A stretch of 64,000 nt of DNA from DATAXP01 sp036272935 (GTDB taxonomy: Bacteria > Planctomycetota > Planctomycetia > Pirellulales > PNKZ01): assembly GCA_036272935.1 (NCBI GenBank), contig DATAXP010000057.1, positions 56,149-120,148 on the forward strand, given 5' to 3'. Below, one piece after another: positions 40,607-48,835 of this stretch (its first letter is position 1; the number at the start of each line of letters is the position of its first letter). The notes beneath the pieces were generated by a model, which made no database searches, was not told where the DNA came from, and was given only the letters and a program-made list of their open reading frames with translations. The translations under genes and the position numbers were made by a program.

Positions 40607-43159
40607 ATGAAACGTTTCGCCGCCGCGCTGATTCTCGGCGCATTGCTCGTTCCGACCGCGAACCATGCCGACGAGCCGCCGCGCTACGCGGGGCCAACGT
40701 CCGACGGGTTCCTGCTGCCCAACGGTTGGACGATCTCGCCGGTGGGTCGGCAGGTGCCGCTCGCCGATCTGCCGTTGAACATCGTGCCGCTCGACAAGAA
40801 TCGCGCGCTGGTCGCCACCAGCGGGTACAATGCTCACGAGCTGACGCTCGTCGATCTGGAGACCGGCAAGAAGCTGGCCACGGAGGGCGTGCGCGAAAGC
40901 TGGTTCGGCCTGGCGTTCGATGAGCCGTCAGGGCGACTGTGGTGGTCGGGCGGGGGCGGCAATGTGCTGCACACTTATCGCCTGCGGAACGAACTCAAAC
41001 GCACCGGTGGCAGCGAAAAGGAGTTGGTCGATGCGATGACCGCTCGCTTGAAAAAAGGCGAGCATCGCTTTCGCACCGGCTTAGCGTACGACCGCAAGCG
41101 AAATGTGATCTACTCGTGCAGCTTGCCGACCAAGGGCGATAACAAATCGCTGGCCTGGGGCGCTGCAGCGGACGACAAGGACGCCAACATGGGGTTGCTC
41201 ACGGCGATCGATCCGGCAGGCGAACGGGCCGAGCGCGTGACCGTGGCCGGCAAGCGGCCGTACGACGTCGTGGTGGCCCGCAACGGCCAGGTGTTCGTCA
41301 GCGACTGGGCCGACCGGTGCGTGCTAGCGGTCGATCCCGTCGAACTGCGCGTCGTCAAGCGGATCCCGGTCGGTGAGCATCCGAATCAGATGCTGTTGCA
41401 TCCCGAGGACGATCGGCTGTTCGTCGCCTGCGCGTCGAGCAACTGTGTGTCGGTGATTGACGTGCGGCGAGGGATCGTGACCGAAACCATCGTCACTTCG
41501 CTGTTCACCAAGGCGCCCGAAGGGAGCACGCCCGACGCCTTGGCGATCGATCCCGAAGGTGAGACGCTTTACGTCGCCAACGCCGATAACAACTGCATCG
41601 TGGTGGTCGATATCGAGGATCGCGACCGCAGCGCGGTGCGCGGCTTCATTCCCACCGGTTGGTATCCGACGAGCGTCGCTGTCACGCGCGATGGCAAGCA
41701 CCTGCTGGTCGGCGTGGGCAAAGGGAACGCGACACATAGCAACGTCGCGGCCGATCACGATCGCACGCCGTCGCCGCCGGTGAAGCCAGGCGATCGCAAG
41801 CCGCCATACCACAAGGTGCCGTTCATGCACGTGGGCACCACGCTGGGCGGAGCGCTGTCGATCGTGCCGATCCCCGACGAAGAGCAATTGGCCGCCTACA
41901 CCGACCGCGTGTATCGCAACTGTCCGTATTCCGATGCGCAACTTTCGGCCGCGCCGCACGAGCGCAAGACGGTGGTGCCGACCAAGGTCGGCGAGCCTTC
42001 GCCGATCAAGCATGTGATCTATATCATCAAGGAGAACCGCACATACGACCAGGTGTTCGGCGACCTGCCGCGCGGCAACGGCGACCCCAGCCTGGTGATG
42101 TTCGGCGAACAAATCACGCCAAACCATCACAAGCTCGCCAACGAGTTTGTGCTGCTGGACAACCTGTACTGCAACGGGCACGTGTCGGCCGATGGGCATC
42201 CGTGGTCGACGATGGCCTACAACACCGATTACATCGCCCGCAACTGGGCACTCACCTACTCGAAGCGCACTGGCATCGACGACGACGATGAAGGGGACTT
42301 GTCGAACGCCCCGTCGGGATACCTGTGGGACACCTGTGCCCGCAACGGGCTCACGTACCGCAGCTACGGCGAATACGGCGGCCGGGTGAGCCAGCCCGGT
42401 GGCACGTTCGTGATGGAAGGGCGTGTGCCGGGGCTGGTCGGACACGTCTGCCCGAAGTACGGTCTGCCGACCTCCAAGAAAAAGGCGGTACGCGACACCG
42501 ACCGCGTGGCGGTATTCCTGGAAGAGCTCGCCGAGTTCGAGAAGCACGACAACTTGCCGAACTTCATCGTGATGAGCCTGGGCGAAGACCACACGACCGG
42601 CACCAAGCCGGGCACCTACACGCCGCAGGCGTGCGTGGCGAGCAACGACTTGGCGCTGGGGCGGTTGGTTGAAGCGGTTTCAAAGAGCAAGTATTGGCCG
42701 AAGATCGCGATCTTCGTAATCGAGGACGACGCCCAGAACGGTCCGGACCACGTCGACGCCCATCGCACGGTGGGATTGGTGATCAGTCCGTATGTGCGCC
42801 GCGGACAGCTCGACAGCTCGCAGTACAGCACGGTGAGCATGATCCGCACGATCGAATTGCTGCTGGGCCTGCCGCCGCTGAGCCAGTTCGACGCCGCGGC
42901 TCGGCCGATGTTCGAATCGTTCACCAGCGAACCCAACCTCACCGCCTACCAGCACGAGCCGGCACGGATCGATCTCGACACCAAGAACGACGCGCTCGCC
43001 TACGGCGCCGGCCGCTCGGACCGAATGGACTTCAGCGAGTACGACCGGATCGACGATTTCGAGCTGAACGAAATCTTGTGGCGGGCCGTAAAGGGGCGCG
43101 ACGCGCCGGTCCCGCCGGCCGTGCGCCGCGCAATCGCCTATCGCGGCGCGGCGGAGTAG
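40607..43159 (+). CDS. YVTN beta-propeller / phosphoesterase-family fusion protein
   Basis: An 850-residue secreted protein (signal MKRFAAALILGALLVPTANHA). Residues about 40-370 form a YVTN/lactonase-like propeller with repeats such as RPYDVVVARNGQVFVSDWADRCVLAVDP, LEVANADNNCIVVV-like YVANADNNC, and GWYPTSVAVTRDGKHLLVGVG. Residues about 470-800 are a phosphoesterase (PF04185, phospholipase C/acid phosphatase type): IKHVIYIIKENRTYDQVFGDL, VSADGHPWSTMAYNTDYIA and a late IFVIEDDAQNGPDHVDAHRT, with metal-binding Asp/His. The combination is common in planctomycetes. Substrate unknown; a phosphomonoester or diester is likely. It precedes the phosphonate-like genes. Confidence 0.9.
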   Translation: MKRFAAALILGALLVPTANHADEPPRYAGPTSDGFLLPNGWTISPVGRQVPLADLPLNIVPLDKNRALVATSGYNAHELTLVDLETGKKLATEGVRESWFGLAFDEPSGRLWWSGGGGNVLHTYRLRNELKRTGGSEKELVDAMTARLKKGEHRFRTGLAYDRKRNVIYSCSLPTKGDNKSLAWGAAADDKDANMGLLTAIDPAGERAERVTVAGKRPYDVVVARNGQVFVSDWADRCVLAVDPVELRVVKRIPVGEHPNQMLLHPEDDRLFVACASSNCVSVIDVRRGIVTETIVTSLFTKAPEGSTPDALAIDPEGETLYVANADNNCIVVVDIEDRDRSAVRGFIPTGWYPTSVAVTRDGKHLLVGVGKGNATHSNVAADHDRTPSPPVKPGDRKPPYHKVPFMHVGTTLGGALSIVPIPDEEQLAAYTDRVYRNCPYSDAQLSAAPHERKTVVPTKVGEPSPIKHVIYIIKENRTYDQVFGDLPRGNGDPSLVMFGEQITPNHHKLANEFVLLDNLYCNGHVSADGHPWSTMAYNTDYIARNWALTYSKRTGIDDDDEGDLSNAPSGYLWDTCARNGLTYRSYGEYGGRVSQPGGTFVMEGRVPGLVGHVCPKYGLPTSKKKAVRDTDRVAVFLEELAEFEKHDNLPNFIVMSLGEDHTTGTKPGTYTPQACVASNDLALGRLVEAVSKSKYWPKIAIFVIEDDAQNGPDHVDAHRTVGLVISPYVRRGQLDSSQYSTVSMIRTIELLLGLPPLSQFDAAARPMFESFTSEPNLTAYQHEPARIDLDTKNDALAYGAGRSDRMDFSEYDRIDDFELNEILWRAVKGRDAPVPPAVRRAIAYRGAAE

Positions 43160-43174
43160 CAAGCCGATCGTAGA

Positions 43175-44302
43175 TTACCGCGATTGCCAGAACTGTTCCG
43201 CCAGGCCGAAGGCGAGCGTCATGCCGGCGCCGCCGGTGGCGGAAAAGATCGTGACGTTTGGGGCGACTTCGACGCTGAACACCGGCTCGGTCGCGTGCCT
43301 GGCGTAGATGCCGTGCCAGCGCTGGGCGATCGTCCAGTCCAGCAGTTCGAGCAGCTTTCGCAGCTCGACAAGGATCAGCTCATCGATCTGCTGCTTATCG
43401 AACGGCTCGATCGATTGGTCATACTCGTGTGAATCGCCAAGCAGCACTTCGCCCGCTTCATTCTGAGCGGCCATTACGTGGATGCCGTACCGATCAAGCT
43501 CCGGGTTCTCGTTGGCGATGCGGCGCTTGAGAGCCGGCAGCGACGGGCAGGCCTCGAAACTTGCGTAATGTCGCAGCGTGAGGCCGCCGGCCAGATGCGG
43601 CCCCAGGCGCCAGCCGCCCGGTTGCGCCACCGTGCGGAGCATCTGCAACTTGCAGCGGCGCAGACCGGCCGCGGCGGACGCCTCGGGAAACAGCGTCTCG
43701 AAATCCGCGCCGCTACAAATGATCGTTTGCTCGGCATGCCACGAGCGGCCATCGGCGGCTGTCAACCGCGTGGACTCGGCGTGCGAGATCGTCGTTTGAT
43801 AATGCATCTCGACGCGCAGGCCTTCGTGCAGCCAGCGCGGCAGCAGCCGCAGCGCCTGCCGAGGATCGACGCACTGCTCGGTTGGGCTCCATAGGGCGCC
43901 GAGCAGGCCGTCGCGCCGCACCGCCGGCGAACGATCGCACGCCTCGGCTGCGCTGAGCACTTCGCAAGGACGCTCGGCGCTAGCGGCTGCCGCGAACTCT
44001 TCGAGCACCGCCAGCTCGTCTTTCCGCCGCGCGAGGTGCAGCGAGCCGCAGGGGTTCAGCCACAGGCCGGTTGCCTTGGCCGCGTCGAGCCAAAGCTCGC
44101 GGCTCCGCATGGCGAGCGCGTACAGTGGCCCGGCTGGCTGGCCAATGGGCCAGATCATGCCGAAGTTGCGAATACTCGCTCCTTGAGCCGCGGCGGTGCG
44201 CTCGAAGAGCAGCACGCGCTTGCCACGCCGTGCTGCCGACCAGGCATGCGCCAACCCAACGATTCCGCCACCGATCACCGCGAGGTCGGCATGTTCGGCC
44301 AT
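43175..44302 (-). CDS. FAD-dependent oxidoreductase, phosphonate-operon type (DAO family)
   Basis: A 375-residue flavoenzyme of the glycine/D-amino-acid oxidase family. The FAD Rossmann motif is DLAVIGGGIVGLAHAWSAARRGKRVLLFER. ASIRNFGMIWPIGQPAGP (near residue 43) is the RNFG signature I associate with the TIGR03364 type, which co-occurs with phosphonate-degradation genes. The C-terminal IFSATGGAGMTLAFGLAE is the second FAD-binding loop. It follows the PhnZ-like gene by 3 nt, so they form an operon. A role in oxidizing an N-alkyl aminophosphonate is possible but unproved. Confidence 0.85.
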   Translation of the reverse strand: MAEHADLAVIGGGIVGLAHAWSAARRGKRVLLFERTAAAQGASIRNFGMIWPIGQPAGPLYALAMRSRELWLDAAKATGLWLNPCGSLHLARRKDELAVLEEFAAAASAERPCEVLSAAEACDRSPAVRRDGLLGALWSPTEQCVDPRQALRLLPRWLHEGLRVEMHYQTTISHAESTRLTAADGRSWHAEQTIICSGADFETLFPEASAAAGLRRCKLQMLRTVAQPGGWRLGPHLAGGLTLRHYASFEACPSLPALKRRIANENPELDRYGIHVMAAQNEAGEVLLGDSHEYDQSIEPFDKQQIDELILVELRKLLELLDWTIAQRWHGIYARHATEPVFSVEVAPNVTIFSATGGAGMTLAFGLAEQFWQSR

Positions 44303-44305
44303 CGC

Positions 44306-44875
44306 TTACTCTGCGCTGGGCTGCTTGCGGGCGCGCCGCAGGTATGGCACGAAGTGCTCGATGTCGGGTGTCGGCAGATTGGCGACCTTGGCCGTGTCGT
44401 CCCAGCGGCGCAGTCGCACGGCGTCGGCGTAGTTCGGCAACTGCTCGAACTCGGCCACTTCGTCGGCACTCATTGCGCCACCTTGCAGCTCCAAGCTTTG
44501 CACCGACGGCGGGCTGAGCGTGCCGAGGTAACTCGGATCGACCGCGCACAAGTAGCGCTTGGCGGCAACGTGCAGCCGCACTGGTTCGGTCACCGTGGCG
44601 TCGAACGAGCGGGCGAGCCAATGGTAGCCTGCGCGCTCGTGATGGTCGTCGATGCCGTGGTCCGGCGCGTCGTTGGGCAAATGGTGCAGCAAGTGGCCGA
44701 TGTCGTGCAGCAGGGCCGCGGTGATCAGCGCGGCGCCGGAGCCTGCCTGCTCGGCCAACCATGCGGCCTGCAGCGCGTGCTCTTGTTGGGTGACGCGCTC
44801 GCCGCCGTATTGCGAGCCGCCACGCTTGCGGAACAGATCGACGATTTGCTGCACGATGTCCATGGCGGCATTCAT
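44306..44875 (-). CDS. HD-domain oxygenase, PhnZ-like (phosphonate degradation)
   Basis: A protein of about 189 residues, an HD-domain family member. YGGERVTQQEHALQAAWLAEQ, then LLHDIGHLLHHLPND with the HD pair, HHERAGYHWLARSF and VRLHVAAKRYLCAVDP match PhnZ, a mixed-valent diiron oxygenase that cleaves the C-P bond of 2-amino-1-hydroxyethylphosphonate. The tail ends in DIEHFVPYLRR. An expected partner PhnY is absent; the FAD oxidoreductase lies directly downstream. The start is uncertain: ATG 44875 is preferred; 44941 and 44863 are possible. Confidence 0.82.
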   Translation of the reverse strand: MNAAMDIVQQIVDLFRKRGGSQYGGERVTQQEHALQAAWLAEQAGSGAALITAALLHDIGHLLHHLPNDAPDHGIDDHHERAGYHWLARSFDATVTEPVRLHVAAKRYLCAVDPSYLGTLSPPSVQSLELQGGAMSADEVAEFEQLPNYADAVRLRRWDDTAKVANLPTPDIEHFVPYLRRARKQPSAE

Positions 44876-44989
44876 TGTGCGCGTTTCGTGCGGCACTTCA
44901 ATCGCGAGGATAAAATTGCCCGCATCTAACGCAAGCCTCACGATCGCGTATTAGGATGCCGTGATGGCGGGCGATCGAGGGAATCGGTA

Positions 44990-46336
44990 ATGGCACATCT
45001 GCGGCTGGGAACTCGCGGTCGGGAAATTGCCGTGCCGACGCCGGTGTTCACCGCCTGGGCCGTCGTGGCCGCGTTCGGCACGTACTTCTGCATGTACGGC
45101 TTTCGCAAGCCGTTCACCGCCGCGGGCTACGAAGGGGTCGCGGGGGGCGACGTGAGCGACAAGGCGTTCTTCGTCGCGGCCCAGGTATTGGGCTACACGC
45201 TGTCGAAGTTTCTGGGCATCAAGTTCGTCGCCGAGATCACACCGCAGCGGCGGATGGTGGCAATTTTGCTGCTAATTGCGTGGGCCGAAGCGGCGCTGTT
45301 GGCATTCGCGGTTGTGCCGGCTCCGTGGAATGCCGCGTGCCTGTTTGCCAACGGGCTGCCGCTGGGGATGGTGTTCGGCATGGTGCTGGGAGTGCTCGAA
45401 GGGCGCGTGATGACCGAGTTGCTGGCCGCCGGCCTGTGCGCGAGCTTCATTGTGGCCGACGGGTTTACGAAGTCGGTCGGCAGTTGGCTGCTGGGGGCGG
45501 GCGTGTCGGAAGCGTGGATGCCGGCGGTCGCGGGGTTGCTATTCGCGCCGGCGCTCGTCGTGTTCGTGGCGATGCTCGGCTGCGTGCCTCCGCCCGACGG
45601 CCGAGACGTCGCGGCACGCAGCGAGCGCCAACCGATGTTGGCCGCCGACAGACGCGCCTTTTTCAAGCGCTATGCTCCCGGCTTGTTGGGAGTCATGGGC
45701 ATGTATCTGGTGGTGACCGTGTTGCGAAGCATCCGGGCCGACTTCGCGCGCGAGATTTGGATCGGCCTGGGCTACGGCGAGCATCCGGAGCGATTTACCA
45801 CTTCCGAAATCATGGTGGGCCTCGGTGTGATGGCGCTCACCGGGTTGAGCGTGCTGGTGCGCGATAATCGCCGGGCATTTTTTTCCGCCATGGCCGTCTC
45901 GATGCTCGGCTTGCTGTTGATCCCCGCGGTGCTGGTTGGCCGAGGCTACGGCCTCGACGGTTTCAGCTTCATGGTGCTGGTCGGCCTCGGCCTGTACCTG
46001 CCGTACGTGGCGGTACACACGACAATCTTCGAGCGGTTGATCGCCATGACCGGCGACCGCGCGAATATCGGCTTCCTGATGTATCTGACCGATGCGTTCG
46101 GCTACCTGGGCTATATCACAGTGATGCTCGGCCACCGTGCCTTCGCCGCTGAAGGAAGCGGGGCGGCGGGGGCCGGCTTGCTCGGATTCTTTGAGGCGGC
46201 GTGCTGGGCGATGAGTGCGGTGGGCGTTGTGTGCCTTTTGGTTTGCTGGATGTACTTCGCCAGGTACACCTCGCCGACGACCGAACCGAGTGTCGACGGC
46301 TACAGCCAAGTGGCAGCCTCACCTGCCGAGGCGTAG
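44990..46336 (+). CDS. DUF5690-type MFS-like transporter
   Basis: A 448-residue membrane protein with about 11-12 helices, resembling the DUF5690 family in planctomycetes and Bacteroidetes (TYFCMYGFRKPFTAAGY, LGYTLSKFLGIKFV, MVFGMVLGVLEGRVMTELLAAGL, GDRANIGFLMYLTDAFGYLGYI). The first pattern is MFS-like (related to hexose phosphate/organophosphate antiporters). It starts 114 nt from the divergent PhnZ-like gene; the pairing suggests import of the substrate of that pathway. GAGGGAA lies before the ATG. Confidence 0.85.
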   Translation: MAHLRLGTRGREIAVPTPVFTAWAVVAAFGTYFCMYGFRKPFTAAGYEGVAGGDVSDKAFFVAAQVLGYTLSKFLGIKFVAEITPQRRMVAILLLIAWAEAALLAFAVVPAPWNAACLFANGLPLGMVFGMVLGVLEGRVMTELLAAGLCASFIVADGFTKSVGSWLLGAGVSEAWMPAVAGLLFAPALVVFVAMLGCVPPPDGRDVAARSERQPMLAADRRAFFKRYAPGLLGVMGMYLVVTVLRSIRADFAREIWIGLGYGEHPERFTTSEIMVGLGVMALTGLSVLVRDNRRAFFSAMAVSMLGLLLIPAVLVGRGYGLDGFSFMVLVGLGLYLPYVAVHTTIFERLIAMTGDRANIGFLMYLTDAFGYLGYITVMLGHRAFAAEGSGAAGAGLLGFFEAACWAMSAVGVVCLLVCWMYFARYTSPTTEPSVDGYSQVAASPAEA

Positions 46337-46361
46337 CATTGCGGCCCGGGCAGAACCAGGA

Positions 46362-46400
46362 ATAAAAAACGGGCCGCGTCCCGGTGAGGTACGCGGCCCG
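46362..46400 (-). terminator. Intrinsic terminator of the 46442 gene
   Basis: On the minus strand a perfect 10-bp stem, CGGGCCGCGT/ACGCGGCCCG (46370-46400) with an 11-nt loop, is followed by TTTTTTATT. It is well placed for a gene reading leftward from 46442; on the plus strand it could also slow the end of the DUF5690 gene. Confidence 0.85.
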
Positions 46401-46441
46401 CGAAACGACTTTGCCAACGTCGTTGAATCCGACCAAGGAGC

Positions 46442-47011
46442 TTACTTGCTGGTCAGCTTGGAGACATCGGTCATGATGCTCTCGACGCAGCTCTCGCAGC
46501 TCAGGCCCTTCTCGAACGTGTGGTTGCCGGTCACCTTGCCGTCGGTGGCAAGAATGATCGTGACGTCGGCCTGCGGGTTGATGCCGTAGTTGTCCGGACC
46601 GTTCTTGAACTCGACCGGCACCACGACCGGCACGTTCGCCGGCTTGGTGGCGCTCGCCAGTTGCTCGGCAGCCTTCTCGGCATCGGCACGATCATCGCCC
46701 AGCACATTCACGAACGCCCGCAGTTGAGTGTCCGAGTTCTTGGCCACAGCGCTGTCGAGCTGCTTGATCAGGTCGGCCATTTTCTCGTCGGTCTGGCGGG
46801 TGAAGACCATCACCATCGGACGGCTACCGTATTTGCAGCGGTAGCACAACGTCTTGCCCACTTCCACTCCGTCGTCGGTCGCGCCGGCCACCTTGGTGAC
46901 ATCGAACGCACCGATCGCATCGCCGCTTTGCAGCCCGCTCTTCAATTCCGCGGCGTAGGCAACGGCAACGACCGCCGCCAAGGCGACAGCCAGCGATAAC
47001 AACTTCTTCAT
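46442..47011 (-). CDS. Secreted thioredoxin-fold-like hypothetical protein
   Basis: A 189-residue protein with a signal peptide (LLSLAVALAAVVAVAYA). It contains VGKTLCYRCKYGSRPMVMVFTRQ, with a CxxC (Cys-Tyr-Arg-Cys) in thioredoxin-like position, and EFKNGPDNYGINPQADVTIIL. Later CESC (GLSCESCVESI) is a second Cys pair. It may be a small redox or metal protein of the periplasm; this family is common in planctomycetes. GGGAGA lies upstream of ATG 47011. It has its own terminator. Confidence 0.8.
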   Translation of the reverse strand: MKKLLSLAVALAAVVAVAYAAELKSGLQSGDAIGAFDVTKVAGATDDGVEVGKTLCYRCKYGSRPMVMVFTRQTDEKMADLIKQLDSAVAKNSDTQLRAFVNVLGDDRADAEKAAEQLASATKPANVPVVVPVEFKNGPDNYGINPQADVTIILATDGKVTGNHTFEKGLSCESCVESIMTDVSKLTSK

Positions 47012-47240
47012 TGCGATCTCTCCCTTTTCAGTGGTGAGGTGACCCCGTGAAAACTTACCTTTTGAACCCCGGGCGAGCCAAAACAGCTCGCCCCGCGGAC
47101 TGTGACGCCAACCGTGGCCGGAGTCCCTCGACGGCCCGCGCGTGCATCGCCGATCAGGATAGCCGCTGCCCCGGTCAGGGGCAAGGAGCGGAGGCCAGGC
47201 GCCAGGCGGCGGGCTACAGGTAAGAAAACTAATGCTGGCC

Positions 47241-47300
47241 GTAGCCTGAAGCCTGTAGTCCGTAGCCCGACACCTGTAGTCTGTAGCCCGATGCCTGCCT
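47241..47300. repeat. Degenerate 21-bp tandem repeat
   Basis: Three units of about 21 bp: GTAGCCTGAAGCCTGTAGTCC (47241), GTAGCCCGACACCTGTAGTCT (47262), and a partial GTAGCCCGATGCCTGCC (47283). It lies directly beyond the map stop codon. It is not CRISPR-like: the units are degenerate and have no spacers. Confidence 0.85.
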
Positions 47301-47301
47301 G

Positions 47302-48102
47302 TTAGCTTTTTAGCGCCGCGACGCGCGGATCGTCGGGGCTTGCTGTCAGTGGCACTGGGCCAGCGCTAGTCATCGCGATGGTGTGCTCGAAGTGAGCGCT
47401 AGGCTTGCCGTCGGCAGTGACTTGCGTCCAATGATCGGGCATTGCCTTCACGCGCTTGGTGCCCATGTTCACCATCGGCTCCACGGCGATCACCAGTCCG
47501 GATTGCAACTCGAAGTCGCCGCCTTTGCGAAGCTGCGGGCTGACGAAGTTCGGCACCTGCGGGTCTTCGTGCATGCCGCGGCCGATGCCGTGGCCAACGA
47601 AGCTCTCGACCACGAAGAAGCCCGCCCTTTTCACATGCACTTCCATTTCGCGTGCCACTTCGCTCCAGCGCTGCTTGGTGGCCATCAGCTCGATCGCCAG
47701 GTCGAGCGTCTCGCGGGTGACGCGCAGCAGCCGCGCGACTTCGGGATCGACGCGGCCCACGGGCACGGTGACTGCCGAATCGCCGCACCAGCCATCAAGC
47801 TTGCAGCCGGTATCGATGCTCACCACGTCCCCCTCGACGAGCTTGCGCGCTCCCGGGATGCCGTGCACCACCTCGTGGTTCACCGAGATGCAGGTGACCG
47901 CGGGGAACGGCACTTTGCCCGGCACCCCTTTGAACAGCGGCTGCGCCTTGTGCTCGGCGAAGAAGCGCTCGATGGCAGCGTCGATCTCGCCGGTGGTGAC
48001 GCCGGGGCGGACCATGTCGGCGGCAAGCTGATGGGCCTGCCACACCAGCAGGCCGGCCTGCCGCATGCAGGCGATCTCGCGCGGGGAACGTAACGTAATC
48101 AA
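47302..48102 (-). CDS. map: Methionine aminopeptidase type I
   Basis: A 266-residue metallopeptidase of the pita-bread fold. Metal ligands are seen in VVSIDTGCKLDGWCGDSAVTV (two Asp), VGHGIGRGMHEDPQVPNF (His), GLVIAVEPMVNMG (Glu) and the last SAHFEHTIAMT (His-Glu). It removes the N-terminal Met cotranslationally. It is the last gene of the ribosomal operon (after adk), 76 nt from adk. Homology to the alpha-operon genes that often follow map is absent from this window. Confidence 0.96.
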   Translation of the reverse strand: MITLRSPREIACMRQAGLLVWQAHQLAADMVRPGVTTGEIDAAIERFFAEHKAQPLFKGVPGKVPFPAVTCISVNHEVVHGIPGARKLVEGDVVSIDTGCKLDGWCGDSAVTVPVGRVDPEVARLLRVTRETLDLAIELMATKQRWSEVAREMEVHVKRAGFFVVESFVGHGIGRGMHEDPQVPNFVSPQLRKGGDFELQSGLVIAVEPMVNMGTKRVKAMPDHWTQVTADGKPSAHFEHTIAMTSAGPVPLTASPDDPRVAALKS

Positions 48103-48178
48103 AGCCGGTCACACTCCCCGAATCGCAACAGCGCCACGATAGGTTTCATCACTCAAGTAGACTACTCGCCGCCGGACT

Positions 48179-48742
48179 CTACAAGGGCGTGCGCGGCGGA
48201 AGCCAGCGCTCGATGCGGGCGAACACCTCGTCGGGAGTTCCCACGCCGTCGATCACCCGCAGCAGCGATTGTGCTCCGTAGTAGTCGAGCAGCGGCGCCG
48301 TCTGCCGGCGATACGATTGCAGCCGCTCGGCAAACACCTTCGGCTGATCGTCGGCCCGCTTGCGGGCGGCCATCCGGCGCAGCAGCTCCTCGTCCTCTAC
48401 TTTCAGATTAAGGACCAGGTCAAGCGGGCAGCCCGCCACGGCCAACGAGGCGTCGAGCGCCTCGGCCTGCTTGAGCGTCCGCGGAAAGCCGTCGAACAGC
48501 GCGCCGGACCCGCAATCGGGACGCGACAGCCGCTCGGCCACCATGTCGAGAATGATGGGATCAGGGACCAGTTGCCCCGAGAGCATATACTCCTGGGCCT
48601 GCAAGCCGGCGGGAGTACGGTCCTTGGCCGCCTGACGGAGCATCTGCCCGGTCGAGAGATGCGGAATGTGCAGCCGCTCGACCAAGCGCTCGCACTGCGT
48701 CCCTTTGCCGGCCCCGGGCGGACCAATGAAAACTATCCGCAT
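48179..48742 (-). CDS. adk: Adenylate kinase
   Basis: A 187-residue AMP/ATP phosphotransferase. P-loop is IVFIGPPGAGKGTQCERL. AMP-binding includes STGQMLRQAA and LFDGFPRTLKQAEAL. It is the short (no zinc LID domain) type: RRMAARKRADDQPKVFAERLQSYRRQTAPLLDYY. It follows secY in the usual position. The 3' end of the protein is in the intergenic gap to map. Confidence 0.95.
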   Translation of the reverse strand: MRIVFIGPPGAGKGTQCERLVERLHIPHLSTGQMLRQAAKDRTPAGLQAQEYMLSGQLVPDPIILDMVAERLSRPDCGSGALFDGFPRTLKQAEALDASLAVAGCPLDLVLNLKVEDEELLRRMAARKRADDQPKVFAERLQSYRRQTAPLLDYYGAQSLLRVIDGVGTPDEVFARIERWLPPRTPL

Positions 48743-48835
48743 TGTAATGTCCGGCTTTCAAAGGTTGCCGGTCGCTGCCGCGTGCGTGGGAGGCGGTCGA
48801 GCTGCCCCGTGTGGAACCCGCCGGCCTGCTCTGGA

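Noticed and set aside
47241..47300. CRISPR array
   Set aside because: The 21-bp units are degenerate, contiguous and without spacers; no cas gene is nearby.
48179..48742. adk as a truncated gene
   Set aside because: The missing zinc LID is typical of short-type adenylate kinases; length and motifs are complete.
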